Shown: one piece after another, positions 8,580 to 16,315 of the stretch
Numbering within the stretch: the first letter of the stretch is position 1
Layout of the letters: every line of letters starts with the position of its first letter
Source: an uncultured Paracoccaceae bacterium
Lineage (GTDB): Bacteria > Pseudomonadota > Alphaproteobacteria > Rhodobacterales > Rhodobacteraceae
Assembly: GCA_938005545.1 (NCBI GenBank)
Contig: CALKXV010000016.1
Coordinates: 1 to 64,000, forward strand
Length of the DNA stretch: 64,000 nt
Direction of reading: 5' to 3'
Made by a program: the position numbers and the translations under genes
Notes under the pieces: model-generated
What the model was told of the DNA's origin: nothing
Database searches by the model: none
Seen by the model: only the letters and a program-made list of their open reading frames with translations

Positions 8580-9254
8580 CTAGTCTCCCGTCATCATTTC
8601 TCTAAGGACCATCTCACCAAGATTGATGTTGCCTTGGAGAACTTTTTGCACCGTGGGAGTCACGTGCGATATTGGTCCGGTCACATTCACCGTGTTCGAC
8701 GGGAAAGATTTGTTCCGACTTTCATTGTAAGGCAGGCTTACTGGTGGTGGCCCGGTTGAGATCAGGGAAAAATACTTGTTGGACTGGTTCAGTACGTAGC
8801 CGGTATCCACAAACCGAGGGTCGGCAGACATTTCGAAAGACATATGCCATGTGCCGCCAGCGTTTACGCGATGCAATTCCACATCATAGTTGTAACCAAC
8901 ACCGGGCCTAGTCCATTCGAGTACAACTCCCCATTCCTGGAGGTCATAGGGAAAGCGAGTGAGCGTGTTTGGCGCGGGCCTTGTCATAGAAACAAAGTAG
9001 TCGGACCAGTCCGAATAATTCCCCATCGGCATTAACGCCCTGATACGCATCGAGTAGACTTCATTAGTCGTCGGGAATTGCACTGGCACTCCGCTGCTGA
9101 TGGTTCCAGACTGCCCGTTCTCCCTTACTTGGTACTCATGCCGCACGGCTCCAGACACGCCATCATACTCCAACCTAAAGCTGTCATGCGATCGGGACGC
9201 AAGTTTCTGAGCCTTTGTGGCACCATAAAAACGGATGTTCTTGGGCTTGGCCAT
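8580..9254 (-). CDS. Fibronectin type III-like protein
   Basis: A 224-residue protein made mostly of predicted beta strands. The pattern FRLEYDGVSGAVRHEYQVREN, then VYSMRIRALMPMGNYSDWSDYF, and again VVLEWTRPGVGYNYDVELHRV resembles two tandem fibronectin type III modules. No signal peptide or membrane segment is visible. Only one base separates it from the phospholipase A2-like gene, and six from the upstream gene, so all are probably translated from one transcript. A binding or adaptor role is the most one can infer. Confidence 0.6.
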   Translation of the reverse strand: MAKPKNIRFYGATKAQKLASRSHDSFRLEYDGVSGAVRHEYQVRENGQSGTISSGVPVQFPTTNEVYSMRIRALMPMGNYSDWSDYFVSMTRPAPNTLTRFPYDLQEWGVVLEWTRPGVGYNYDVELHRVNAGGTWHMSFEMSADPRFVDTGYVLNQSNKYFSLISTGPPPVSLPYNESRNKSFPSNTVNVTGPISHVTPTVQKVLQGNINLGEMVLREMMTGD

Positions 9255-9260
9255 AAGATA

Positions 9261-10622
9261 CTACAAGAACTCAATTTCGTCAGTATTGGCATCAAATTGA
9301 TAGTTGCTCGGGAGCATTGGAAGTCCGGATTCTTTTGGGTTCTTAATCTCAATGACGACATCCCATTCGTCATTATCTTTCTCATGACCTCGGATCGAAA
9401 GCAGTCGTCCGTCAATAACTTTGGACTTCTTGTCATCGAAAATCGACTTCAAAGTAATTGTCAGCGGCCGGTTGGCCCACAACGGAGAACGACACTGAAC
9501 TCGGCCAACCAACAATAGGTATGTATCGTTCTCAATTCGGAGGACAGGTTCACCAACCTCGACACTCTCGCCTATGTCTTTGAATACACCGGTCACCACT
9601 CCCTCTACTGGTGTGACTAAGAAAGTGTGAGCATAGTTCAGTTGAAGCTGTTTCAACTCTTCGTCAACGACTTTTAACTCCAAATCTAATGCCATCTCGA
9701 TGTCGGCCACTGAAACAGAATTGGTATCATGCCTCAGTTTCTCTTGGAGGACAGCAATGTTTGACTGACGATAGCCGATTTCGTTGTCGAGCTTAGGATG
9801 CGAAAGAGCTTGTACACTGGATGTCATCAGCTGGGAGTAAGGATCGGCATTGGACTCACTGACCTGCGTGGTGAATCTGGTAGATGGAACGTTCCAAGTC
9901 GTACCGTCGCTTGTGGTCAGCGGGATACTGGCGGTCCGCGGCGAAAACTGCTTTTGCAAGAGTTCATCACTCTTGTTTTTAGTCTGGATTTCAAAAGGTT
10001 TGCCCTCCGACTTTTGCCCGTCAAACGGAACAGACTTTGTTGCAATGGGCTCGCTTTTTGAGGTGGTACTCGAAACAGTTGCATCCGTCTCCGTCAACGT
10101 AGTGATACGCTTCAGAACCCCCTTTAGCTCTGGTGGAATGTCCGCATCACCGAAGGCGGCATCAACTGCCTTGAAACGCGCATCGTTCTTGGCGAGAAGA
10201 TGTTTCATCTCGGCACTGATTTTTGGCAGCATATCGGCTGCAAGTTTCGCGATCTTCTTCTTGTGCTTAAATCGAGAAATATACGACACTTGTCGACCGG
10301 CGATTGCACGATCAAGTGCTACCGCCATCGGTTCATTTCGAAGTGCAAACAAAAATGGAGCATTCCCCTCCTCGAACACTTGCCGAATACCCGTACTATC
10401 GAAATGTAGTTTGCCGGACGAACTGTCAGCAACTTTCGAAAGTTTCTTGTAAAGGGCTGTTTCGATGTTGAATTTTTTCACTCGCTGACCAAAGAAGGCA
10501 GGCCCCGAACGGGAACCGTGGTCGAAATTTTGACGCGCTACAATTCCTGGCATGTTGAAAGATAAATCCACTGTCTGAGTGGATTGAGCACGTAAAGTCC
10601 GAATTTTCGATTTGATCGCCAT
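9261..10622 (-). CDS. Protein with C-terminal biotinyl/lipoyl-like (HlyD-type) domain
   Basis: The protein is 453 residues from the ATG at 10622, which has GGGGA about ten bases upstream; an in-frame TTG lies two codons earlier. The N-terminal half is basic and helical. The middle is a low-complexity Ser/Thr/Lys linker, and a helical segment (about 300-345) resembles the hairpin of membrane fusion proteins. The C-terminal FLVTPVEGVVTGVFKDIGESVEVGEP fits a barrel-sandwich (biotinyl/lipoyl) fold like that in HlyD. Unlike true HlyD proteins it has no N-terminal membrane anchor. It is the second gene of the four-gene operon. Confidence 0.6.
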   Translation of the reverse strand: MAIKSKIRTLRAQSTQTVDLSFNMPGIVARQNFDHGSRSGPAFFGQRVKKFNIETALYKKLSKVADSSSGKLHFDSTGIRQVFEEGNAPFLFALRNEPMAVALDRAIAGRQVSYISRFKHKKKIAKLAADMLPKISAEMKHLLAKNDARFKAVDAAFGDADIPPELKGVLKRITTLTETDATVSSTTSKSEPIATKSVPFDGQKSEGKPFEIQTKNKSDELLQKQFSPRTASIPLTTSDGTTWNVPSTRFTTQVSESNADPYSQLMTSSVQALSHPKLDNEIGYRQSNIAVLQEKLRHDTNSVSVADIEMALDLELKVVDEELKQLQLNYAHTFLVTPVEGVVTGVFKDIGESVEVGEPVLRIENDTYLLLVGRVQCRSPLWANRPLTITLKSIFDDKKSKVIDGRLLSIRGHEKDNDEWDVVIEIKNPKESGLPMLPSNYQFDANTDEIEFL

Positions 10623-10667
10623 TCGCAATTTTCCCCAATGTCCGAAATCAAGCTACGAGTGTACTGA

Positions 10668-10991
10668 TCACCGTATTATCGCGCACGAGACGTCACAATC
10701 GTGCTCTGCCGCCGCGCGAACATGTCCAACGCCATTCAAGTTGACAATGTAAACTTGGCCGGGCTGGAGGATGCAGTGCAAGGTCTCGTTTGTTGCGCCG
10801 GAGTCGCTTTTCCAAATCTTCGTCTCTTCGCCGTCGTCGGGAATGCGAATGAACAAAAAGAACTCGCTGCTATGTGGTTCTGTGTCATTGCTCCCGAACA
10901 GGTAACCATGACGATCGAAGGTGTTGTCCCACTTCTTAACTCTGACAGAATATCGTGCGGCATGTTGAGAGATTTGTGAGATCACGTCCAT
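10668..10991 (-). CDS. Small protein of unknown function, first gene of the CFI-box operon
   Basis: A 107-residue protein with no recognised family. It looks like a compact beta-rich domain (YSVRVKKWDNTFDRHGYLFG, FFLFIRIPDDGEETKIW, GQVYIVNLNGVGHVRAA). It is followed after 45 bases by the HlyD-like gene on the same strand and probably opens the operon 10991-6977. Promoter elements could not be assigned in the 200 bases upstream. Confidence 0.5.
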   Translation of the reverse strand: MDVISQISQHAARYSVRVKKWDNTFDRHGYLFGSNDTEPHSSEFFLFIRIPDDGEETKIWKSDSGATNETLHCILQPGQVYIVNLNGVGHVRAAAEHDCDVSCAIIR

Positions 10992-11199
10992 AGCTTGCCT
11001 TTAAAATACATATCGAAATCGTGAGAAGCGTAGCCGTCCGCACCTTAAAAATCAACTCTTGCGTTCGAATGCCGACTCACGCCTCTGGCAGTGAAATATC
11101 TCGACTGCCTTCACACGAGATCAGCTAGATCAACTTGCTATGGCACCAACAACACTAGCCTAGTACTGCCAAATCGATTCTTGGCCATGCAAGCTCCGT

Positions 11200-12093
11200 T
11201 TATCTTAGGTTTATCCACCTAGCTACTACATCATCTACTCTGGAAAGGTATTTTGAATTCGAAAGAACAATCAAATACACAGCTGTTTGAGAAATTGCTC
11301 CAAAAATCAATAGCATCCCAAAGGAAATACTGCCTCGCAATCCCTCATATATTTGGAGAGACCAGAAAGAACCGGCGAATTCACTATATTCAGGATAAGG
11401 GTTGGGTGCGGGCACTAATAGTAAGACAACCATAAGAGCGATTTGCAGCGCAAGAGACATGAGTATTCTCGATACGACGAGAGAAAAACGATATCGCATT
11501 TCAATAGCACGCTTCAGCAACATGAGCGTTGTGAAGGTGCCAAATATGATAAAAATCTCCCAACCAAAAATACCGGCATCAACAACCGGCATCCGATCTA
11601 TGGAGATGTGAACCGTCACTGATATCAGTGCTACTGCAACTAATATAGAAAGCGAGTAGTTCGAGTGCATCAAAGATCGGTTCTCAGGTTGCACCAAAAC
11701 AAGAAGGATACCAAGGAGTCCACCGATCGAAACGCTATAAACAGTGACGGTGATCGTTCGGAGCGTCACGCTTTCTAACGAGCCATCGGCGTGAAGCCCA
11801 TAGCCAAGGAAGCCTGCAGTAAGCCCCGCGATCAGCCCCATCAAGAATCCGTCTAGAATTCTCGGCGCGATTACGATGTTTTTGTTCGCACGCTCCCACA
11901 TTCGGATAATGAGCAGACACAAGGAAATGACGACAAGGAAAACACCAGTCCCCGATATAATCTTCTGCATGGAAGGATCGACATTCTCGGATAGAGAGAC
12001 CGAAACGACGCCGAAGAAAAAGAGCACTACCGGCAGAGGCTTTGACGCTGACCAAAACTCCTCAAAAAAACCTATAAGCTTCTCCATGATCAC
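11200..12093 (-). CDS. Integral membrane protein of unknown function
   Basis: A 297-residue protein with about eight hydrophobic segments, starting at LPVVLFFFGVVSVSL and ending near AISQTAVYLIVLS, and short charged loops. No transporter signature, catalytic motif or partner gene is visible. It is on the same strand as the CFI-box operon, with a 208-base gap, so the two could share a region of regulation. Composition is AT-rich like its left neighbours, which suggests the same foreign origin. Confidence 0.6.
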   Translation of the reverse strand: MIMEKLIGFFEEFWSASKPLPVVLFFFGVVSVSLSENVDPSMQKIISGTGVFLVVISLCLLIIRMWERANKNIVIAPRILDGFLMGLIAGLTAGFLGYGLHADGSLESVTLRTITVTVYSVSIGGLLGILLVLVQPENRSLMHSNYSLSILVAVALISVTVHISIDRMPVVDAGIFGWEIFIIFGTFTTLMLLKRAIEMRYRFSLVVSRILMSLALQIALMVVLLLVPAPNPYPEYSEFAGSFWSLQIYEGLRGSISFGMLLIFGAISQTAVYLIVLSNSKYLSRVDDVVARWINLR

Positions 12094-12502
12094 TTTTCAC
12101 CAATTTTGTTTATCGATGCTTCGCTTGAATTCGGTGCTTCTTTGGGAAATTCTCTAAAAGTTCTTTATCGGATGCAAGATCTATCGAAAATAGAGTTCTG
12201 TTGATGCCAAAACTTGGTCTGAACATTCGCCGAGCATGCCGCGAGTTGATTTGGGCGGCATCAAATCGTAGCAGGTCCAGCTCTATGAAAGCCAGCAGTG
12301 CCCTCGAGCGAAGAACTCCATTGGAAAGCGGCTTTGGGTGATTTCTGGTTTCCAATCAGATGCATAGAGTGATCTATGTTGGAAATGAGTGATGCGTCAG
12401 CAGGCAAACTTGACGAAGGTGCATGAATCAATATCAAATAGGAGATCAGCTTGAACTATCCCAGACTGAATTTGACTACGTCGTTGACTAGATAACCGAG
12501 TT
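12094..12502. other. Gap with only a weak 81-codon ORF
   Basis: An open frame on the minus strand (12110-12355) would encode 81 residues that match no known pattern, with no clear ribosome-binding site. A shorter plus-strand frame starts near 12424. Neither is convincing. The region may hold the promoter for the membrane protein that starts at 12093. Confidence 0.3.
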
Positions 12503-13276
12503 CTACATTTCCAGCGTTGAAATGGAACCGCCTTGTGGATCAACACCTAGCTCAATTTCGGCGGATGTGCCGAACTGCTCTTGGCCTGTTGTTGGTTCCG
12601 AGACTTCCATACCCGTTACATTTTTGCGAACAGAAGTCGGCATGAGCTCCATTAGTTCCGCATCCAGGTCTTCCAACTCAGCTTCCGTGATTTCTCCGTC
12701 AGCAATTTCCTCACGGGCTTCATCCAGCTTTTCTTGAATCTCAAGAATGTCCGAGCGCTGTTGAACGGTAGTTTCGCGCTGTTCTTCCAGTTCGGCTTCT
12801 GCCGATAGCACACTCATGTAGCCTTCCGCTGATGGTCCATTGATGAGATCAAAATCCACTTCATCGGTACTGACGTCCTGACCATCTTCGTCAATGACAA
12901 ATGAGCCGTCCTCTGCTTTGAACACGCGTCGTCCATCTTCGAGTATGTACGCATGATCCAAGAGACCCTGCTTTTGTTGGCGGATGATTTCCAGTCTTTG
13001 GTCAATGGCGTCGAGTAATTCTTGGTTGTCCATTAGAGCTTCGACTGTGGCCGCGTCGTAGGTATCAAGTTTCACCTCGAAGGCTTTGATTTGAGCTGTG
13101 GTGGCAAGGGTGGTGGCTGCAGCGACCGCAGTCAGAGCACTGTCCTCAGCGCGATCCGCTATTTCTTCCCGGCGTTGATGATCATGCTTGGCTTTGATGA
13201 ACCACTGTCGCTGACGAGCCCATTCGCTGGCGCGACCAGGCCCCTCGGTTCTGAAATGTTCACCCAACGCCACCAT
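12503..13276 (-). CDS. Acidic coiled-coil protein of unknown function
   Basis: A 257-residue, very acidic, helical protein. A basic N-terminal segment of about 40 residues (ASEWARQRQWFIKAKHDHQRR) is followed by an alanine-rich helix, then long Glu-rich heptads (AEAELEEQRETTVQQRSDILEIQEKLDEAREE is part of the pattern in the second half). No membrane segment is present. Its ATG directly abuts the TAG stop of the upstream exported-protein gene, so the two are co-translated. It may be a scaffold or filament-like partner. No function is recognised. Confidence 0.6.
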   Translation of the reverse strand: MVALGEHFRTEGPGRASEWARQRQWFIKAKHDHQRREEIADRAEDSALTAVAAATTLATTAQIKAFEVKLDTYDAATVEALMDNQELLDAIDQRLEIIRQQKQGLLDHAYILEDGRRVFKAEDGSFVIDEDGQDVSTDEVDFDLINGPSAEGYMSVLSAEAELEEQRETTVQQRSDILEIQEKLDEAREEIADGEITEAELEDLDAELMELMPTSVRKNVTGMEVSEPTTGQEQFGTSAEIELGVDPQGGSISTLEM

Positions 13277-13651
13277 CTATTCTCCGCAGTCCTTCTTGAT
13301 TAAAGTGTAGAGCAATACGCCAACCGTCTTGTCCGAGTGGCGCGCCAGCCACGCATGAACCTGCTCCAGCTTTCCTGCATCAGCTAGATTGGAGCTCTGC
13401 CAATCGTAAATGCAGGTCATCCCACTCTCGTCGGGGCGGTCCTGCAAGAATCTCGAAAAGGCCAATCCCTCAACAACACCCGCCAAATAGCTTCCGCGTT
13501 GCTCGGCAGTCAATTTGTTCAAGACAAACTCGGCATCCAGCGTTTCCGCCTGTGCGGCTGTCTTTCCCAGAGAAAGCATCGCTGCCGTTGCCAGTATCAT
13601 CGCAAAAAATGGTTGATAACTGGTTAATTTCGTTAACTTTTCACCCAACAT
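13277..13651 (-). CDS. Small exported protein
   Basis: A 124-residue protein with a signal peptide: a basic start, a hydrophobic stretch FFAMILATAAMLSL, and a likely cleavage after AQA near residue 35. The mature part contains GSYLAGVVEGLAF and a pair of cysteines (MTCIYDW and KKDCGE) that could form a disulfide in the periplasm. The layout recalls small Rap1a/Tai-like periplasmic proteins, but the match is weak. It is the first gene of a two-gene operon with the coiled-coil protein. Confidence 0.6.
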   Translation of the reverse strand: MLGEKLTKLTSYQPFFAMILATAAMLSLGKTAAQAETLDAEFVLNKLTAEQRGSYLAGVVEGLAFSRFLQDRPDESGMTCIYDWQSSNLADAGKLEQVHAWLARHSDKTVGVLLYTLIKKDCGE

Positions 13652-13822
13652 TGACGTTCGTTACTGCTATATTTGCATAAACGAGCTTGAAAAAGGTACA
13701 ATAGGTATAGAAACATTGGAATATCAGGAACTTGAGCCGAAAATGGCCGTGTTCCAACAACCCAAGACAGAGAGGAACGTTAAAGTGGCATGAAATGCCG
13801 CAGTTTCCTTGGGGTGCAGGCA

Positions 13823-14395
13823 ATGAGCAGCATGAAAATCGGATACATACGGGTGAGCACAGAGGATCAGCGCGAAGACCGTCAGGTTGATCTGCTTCAG
13901 CCTCGCTGTGAGGAGCTGCATGTCGAAAAGCGCTCCGCAGTGGGTCAATCTCGCCCCGTGTTTGAGGCCGTTTTGGCTAAGTTAAATCGGGGTGATACGC
14001 TGGTGGTCTGGTCCTTGGATCGCGCGTTTCGGTCCGCCCGCGATGCTTTGAATGTGGAAGCCAACCTGAAAGAGCGCGGAGTAAATTTGCGGATTGTGTC
14101 GTTGGGCGTCGATACCGCCACCGCCGATGGCAAGCTCGCTTTCACCATGGTCGCAGCGGTCGCGGAACATGAACGTGCGCGTTTGTCTGAGCGGACCAAG
14201 CAGGGTTTGGCCGTGGCCAAGAGGAATGGCAAACGTCTCGGCCAGAAACCAAAAATGACGCCAGATCAAACGCGCGACGCACTGCAGAGATTGGCAGACG
14301 GGGAACGCATGAAAGATGTGGCATGGTCTTATCGGGTGCATCCGCAAACACTGCGTCGGCATATCGACAAGTTGAACATCCCCGAAGACGCCTGA
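13823..14395 (+). CDS. Serine resolvase/invertase family recombinase
   Basis: 190 residues if started at the ATG at 13823; a start three codons later at 13832 is also possible. The N-terminal catalytic domain has IGYIRVSTEDQRED, in which the serine of RVS is the nucleophile, then VVWSLDRAFRS and the E-helix region ERARLSERTKQGLAVAKRNGKRLG. A C-terminal helix-turn-helix (RMKDVAWSYRVHPQTLRRHI) binds DNA. The size fits small resolvases of the Tn3/Hin type, which act on short res or inversion sites. No inverted transposon ends or transposase are seen next to it. It may resolve element dimers or invert a segment. Confidence 0.85.
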   Translation: MSSMKIGYIRVSTEDQREDRQVDLLQPRCEELHVEKRSAVGQSRPVFEAVLAKLNRGDTLVVWSLDRAFRSARDALNVEANLKERGVNLRIVSLGVDTATADGKLAFTMVAAVAEHERARLSERTKQGLAVAKRNGKRLGQKPKMTPDQTRDALQRLADGERMKDVAWSYRVHPQTLRRHIDKLNIPEDA

Positions 14396-14397
14396 GC

Positions 14398-14427
14398 AAA
14401 AAAGAAGGAGCGGCGAACCGCTCCTTC
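14398..14427 (-). terminator. Rho-independent terminator for the leftward gene at 14451
   Basis: A perfect 10-bp stem, GAAGGAGCGG / CCGCTCCTTC at 14404-14427, closes a TTCG tetraloop when read on the minus strand. It is followed there by six T residues (14403-14398). On the plus strand there is no T-tract, so it acts mainly on leftward transcripts. The resolvase coming from the left ends at 14395, so the hairpin also separates the convergent genes. Confidence 0.85.
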
Positions 14428-14450
14428 TAGTCAACCAAATTCGCCGACGC

Positions 14451-15170
14451 TCAACTTTCTTTTATGGCACCCAAGGTTACCGACCAAGCATCAAGGGCGT
14501 CTCTTGCAAGGTCAGCAATCTCGCAAGCCTTGCCTGCCATCCGAAGATACCAAAGCGGCGCACCATCAGGCTCCGCCGATCCAGATACAGTTTTTTGCGG
14601 ATTGCACGTTGTCACTGGATGGGAAAACACTTCCGTTCCACAAAACCCAAGACGCATGAACGTCTTGCTTGATCCAACGTTCACGTGCCCATTTGGCAAG
14701 ATACGCGCCTCAGCCTCTCCGTCGTCTTCTTCGCCTGACCGATGGCCGTTTCCAAGGAACAGAGCTGCAACCAAGGGCACCCCGATGCCAGGCACAGACC
14801 CGTCGGAGACAAGCCCACCGACGTGGAGACAGGTCGCCTTTTGCGCCTCGCTTTGGCACGCGTGAACCACTGCGGTGATCAAGTTGGCACGCGAAGCGAA
14901 AGCGACAAGGCCGCCACCATTCGCAAGCGCCTCTGGATCAAGCCGGTTCAGAAGCCCTGGATGCTTCAGCGATTGCGCATCGCTCAACCGTGTTAGTTCT
15001 CCCAAAGCCTTAAACGACAGATTGTCAGCATTGCGAACCGTGATCGTGGTTTGGTCGCGATAGGCTGATAGTAAATCGTTGGCCTCAAAGAGTTTAGGTT
15101 CTACATCATCGCTGACGTTTGGAATGATGGGTGCCCAGTTGGCAGCGGATTCTGGTGTTGCATAGTTCAT
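14451..15170 (-). CDS. Unknown protein downstream of ardA
   Basis: 239 residues from the ATG at 15170, preferred because AAAGGA lies at normal spacing; the frame stays open to 15308 without a better start. No domain is recognised. A glycine-rich central segment (SDGSVPGIGVPLVAALFLGNG) and a segment with spaced cysteines and histidines (FCGTEVFSHPVTTCNPQ) could be a metal site or enzyme core. It follows the ardA gene on the same strand and is closed by a good terminator, so the two may be one leading-region operon. Confidence 0.6.
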   Translation of the reverse strand: MNYATPESAANWAPIIPNVSDDVEPKLFEANDLLSAYRDQTTITVRNADNLSFKALGELTRLSDAQSLKHPGLLNRLDPEALANGGGLVAFASRANLITAVVHACQSEAQKATCLHVGGLVSDGSVPGIGVPLVAALFLGNGHRSGEEDDGEAEARILPNGHVNVGSSKTFMRLGFCGTEVFSHPVTTCNPQKTVSGSAEPDGAPLWYLRMAGKACEIADLARDALDAWSVTLGAIKES

Positions 15171-15341
15171 GACGTTGATCCTTTGGTTGGAAGTCACGTC
15201 ATGGGGATCGGGGTTTTCGTTTCGAAAGGTGGGCGCACTTTCGGTGGAAAGCAGGCGGATTTCACCTAAAGAACAACAGTGGTCCAGATCGGTGTTCGCC
15301 CAAGGCATCTGTTTGTCGATGTGACCGCATAGAACGTCGGA

Positions 15342-15893
15342 TCAATAGCTCTCGCAGACCAATTTCCGTCCTGCAATCGTCACTTCGAAGCATGTCACGT
15401 TCAAGTCGCGCGCGATGGCGTCATAGTCGATATAGCCCTGGAATGGTTCGGGTATATCGCCAAAGACGCCTTCTTCCACGAATTGCTCTGCCAGCTCTCG
15501 GATGCTGTCGGCGGCAAAGATTTCGACTTTGTAGTTGGAGGGGCAGAAGGATGGATTGAAGTCGTACCCGCATTCCCCAACGGCGACGATGGTCAGCTCT
15601 TTGGTTTCATCCGCCCAGGTCTCCGCAATCTCCAGAAAGTCTCGGAAATTTGCTTGGTTGATGCCAATCGCTTTGGCGAGTGATGCGTCGATGTCTTCCC
15701 CGTCGATGAATTGAATTTCAAATTCCTCGACGGGATCACCGAAGGCGTTCGTCAGGTCTTTGACCTTCGCGTCGAAATCTTCTGCGCTGTTGAAATAAAA
15801 CCCTGTCGCGCTGAGATCATAGGGCTGTGCAAATAACATGGTCGTCTTAATGTCCTCGCTTGGTGGTTCGTTTGGCGAAGCCGTTTCTTTCAC
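15342..15893 (-). CDS. ardA: ArdA family antirestriction protein
   Basis: A 183-residue acidic protein. LFAQPYDLSATGFYF at the N-terminus, VGECGYDFNP in the middle, and ELAEQFVEEGVFGDIPE with YIDYDAIARDLN near the end are the family signatures. ArdA mimics B-form DNA and blocks type I restriction enzymes when a mobile element enters a new host. The longest frame starts at a GTG (15893); the ATG at 15839 would give the more usual N-terminus and is a good alternative. A large hairpin lies about 100 bases upstream. Confidence 0.92.
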   Translation of the reverse strand: MKETASPNEPPSEDIKTTMLFAQPYDLSATGFYFNSAEDFDAKVKDLTNAFGDPVEEFEIQFIDGEDIDASLAKAIGINQANFRDFLEIAETWADETKELTIVAVGECGYDFNPSFCPSNYKVEIFAADSIRELAEQFVEEGVFGDIPEPFQGYIDYDAIARDLNVTCFEVTIAGRKLVCESY

Positions 15894-15993
15894 TTCGCGC
15901 TTGAACCTCTGCCCAGCGGCGAGCGTCCAACTTTGGCGTCCATGACGAGTGAAGCGAGGAATGGATTGGACGGGAGATCAAACCCTCCGGGGA

Positions 15994-16047
15994 TGGGTCA
16001 ACATCTTCTCGGGAGACCGCTGTAGCGGCGGCAAGATGATTGACCCA
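15994..16047. promoter_or_regulatory. Long imperfect hairpin upstream of ardA (possible single-strand promoter)
   Basis: TGGGTCA-ACATCTT at 15994-16007 pairs with AAGATGAT-TGACCCA at 16033-16047, with one bulge. Inside it sits a second stem CCGCT / AGCGG (16018-16029). Plasmid leading-region genes such as ardA and ssb are known to be transcribed from folded single-stranded DNA (Frpo/ssi elements) on entry. Position and shape fit that idea, but -10 and -35 boxes within the fold were not verified. Confidence 0.45.
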
Positions 16048-16230
16048 CAGCCCAAGCGTCCTCGGATTTGATGCAAGCTGGAAGGATAGGTTCTGAGCGT
16101 GTGCCCACCACGCGGATCAGATTAAAGTGGCGGCCCCGACGCCTCTTCTCGCACGCGCTAGGGATGGAAGCCGCATTGGCCGAGACTTCAGGCTCGGTTC
16201 ACGACAGCCCGGCCCCAAAGGGGTGTGCCC

Positions 16231-16315
16231 ATATTTGGGTGTTTATGGATAATTATTTGGGTATCTGATCTCAAAACTTGCTTTTATGGATATTTATGGG
16301 TATATTTACGGGTAT
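16231..16315 (+). repeat. Tandem TATTT(A)YGGGT repeats over the Fic gene start
   Basis: Related units are seen at 16231-16242 (ATATTTGGGTGT), 16253-16264 (TTATTTGGGTAT), 16290-16303 (ATATTTATGGGTAT) and 16302-16315 (ATATTTACGGGTAT). The last two are exactly 12 bases apart, and the last contains the ATG at 16314. A degenerate unit is at 16282-16292. The helical-phase spacing suggests cooperative binding of a repressor, most simply the Fic protein's own C-terminal winged helix. The role is inferred. Confidence 0.6.

Noticed and set aside
12110-12355. 81-codon minus-strand ORF
   Set aside because: No ribosome-binding site, no recognisable pattern and no coupling to neighbours.
16068-16268. 66-codon ORF before the Fic gene
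   Set aside because: It lies over the repeat region and its composition is not protein-like.
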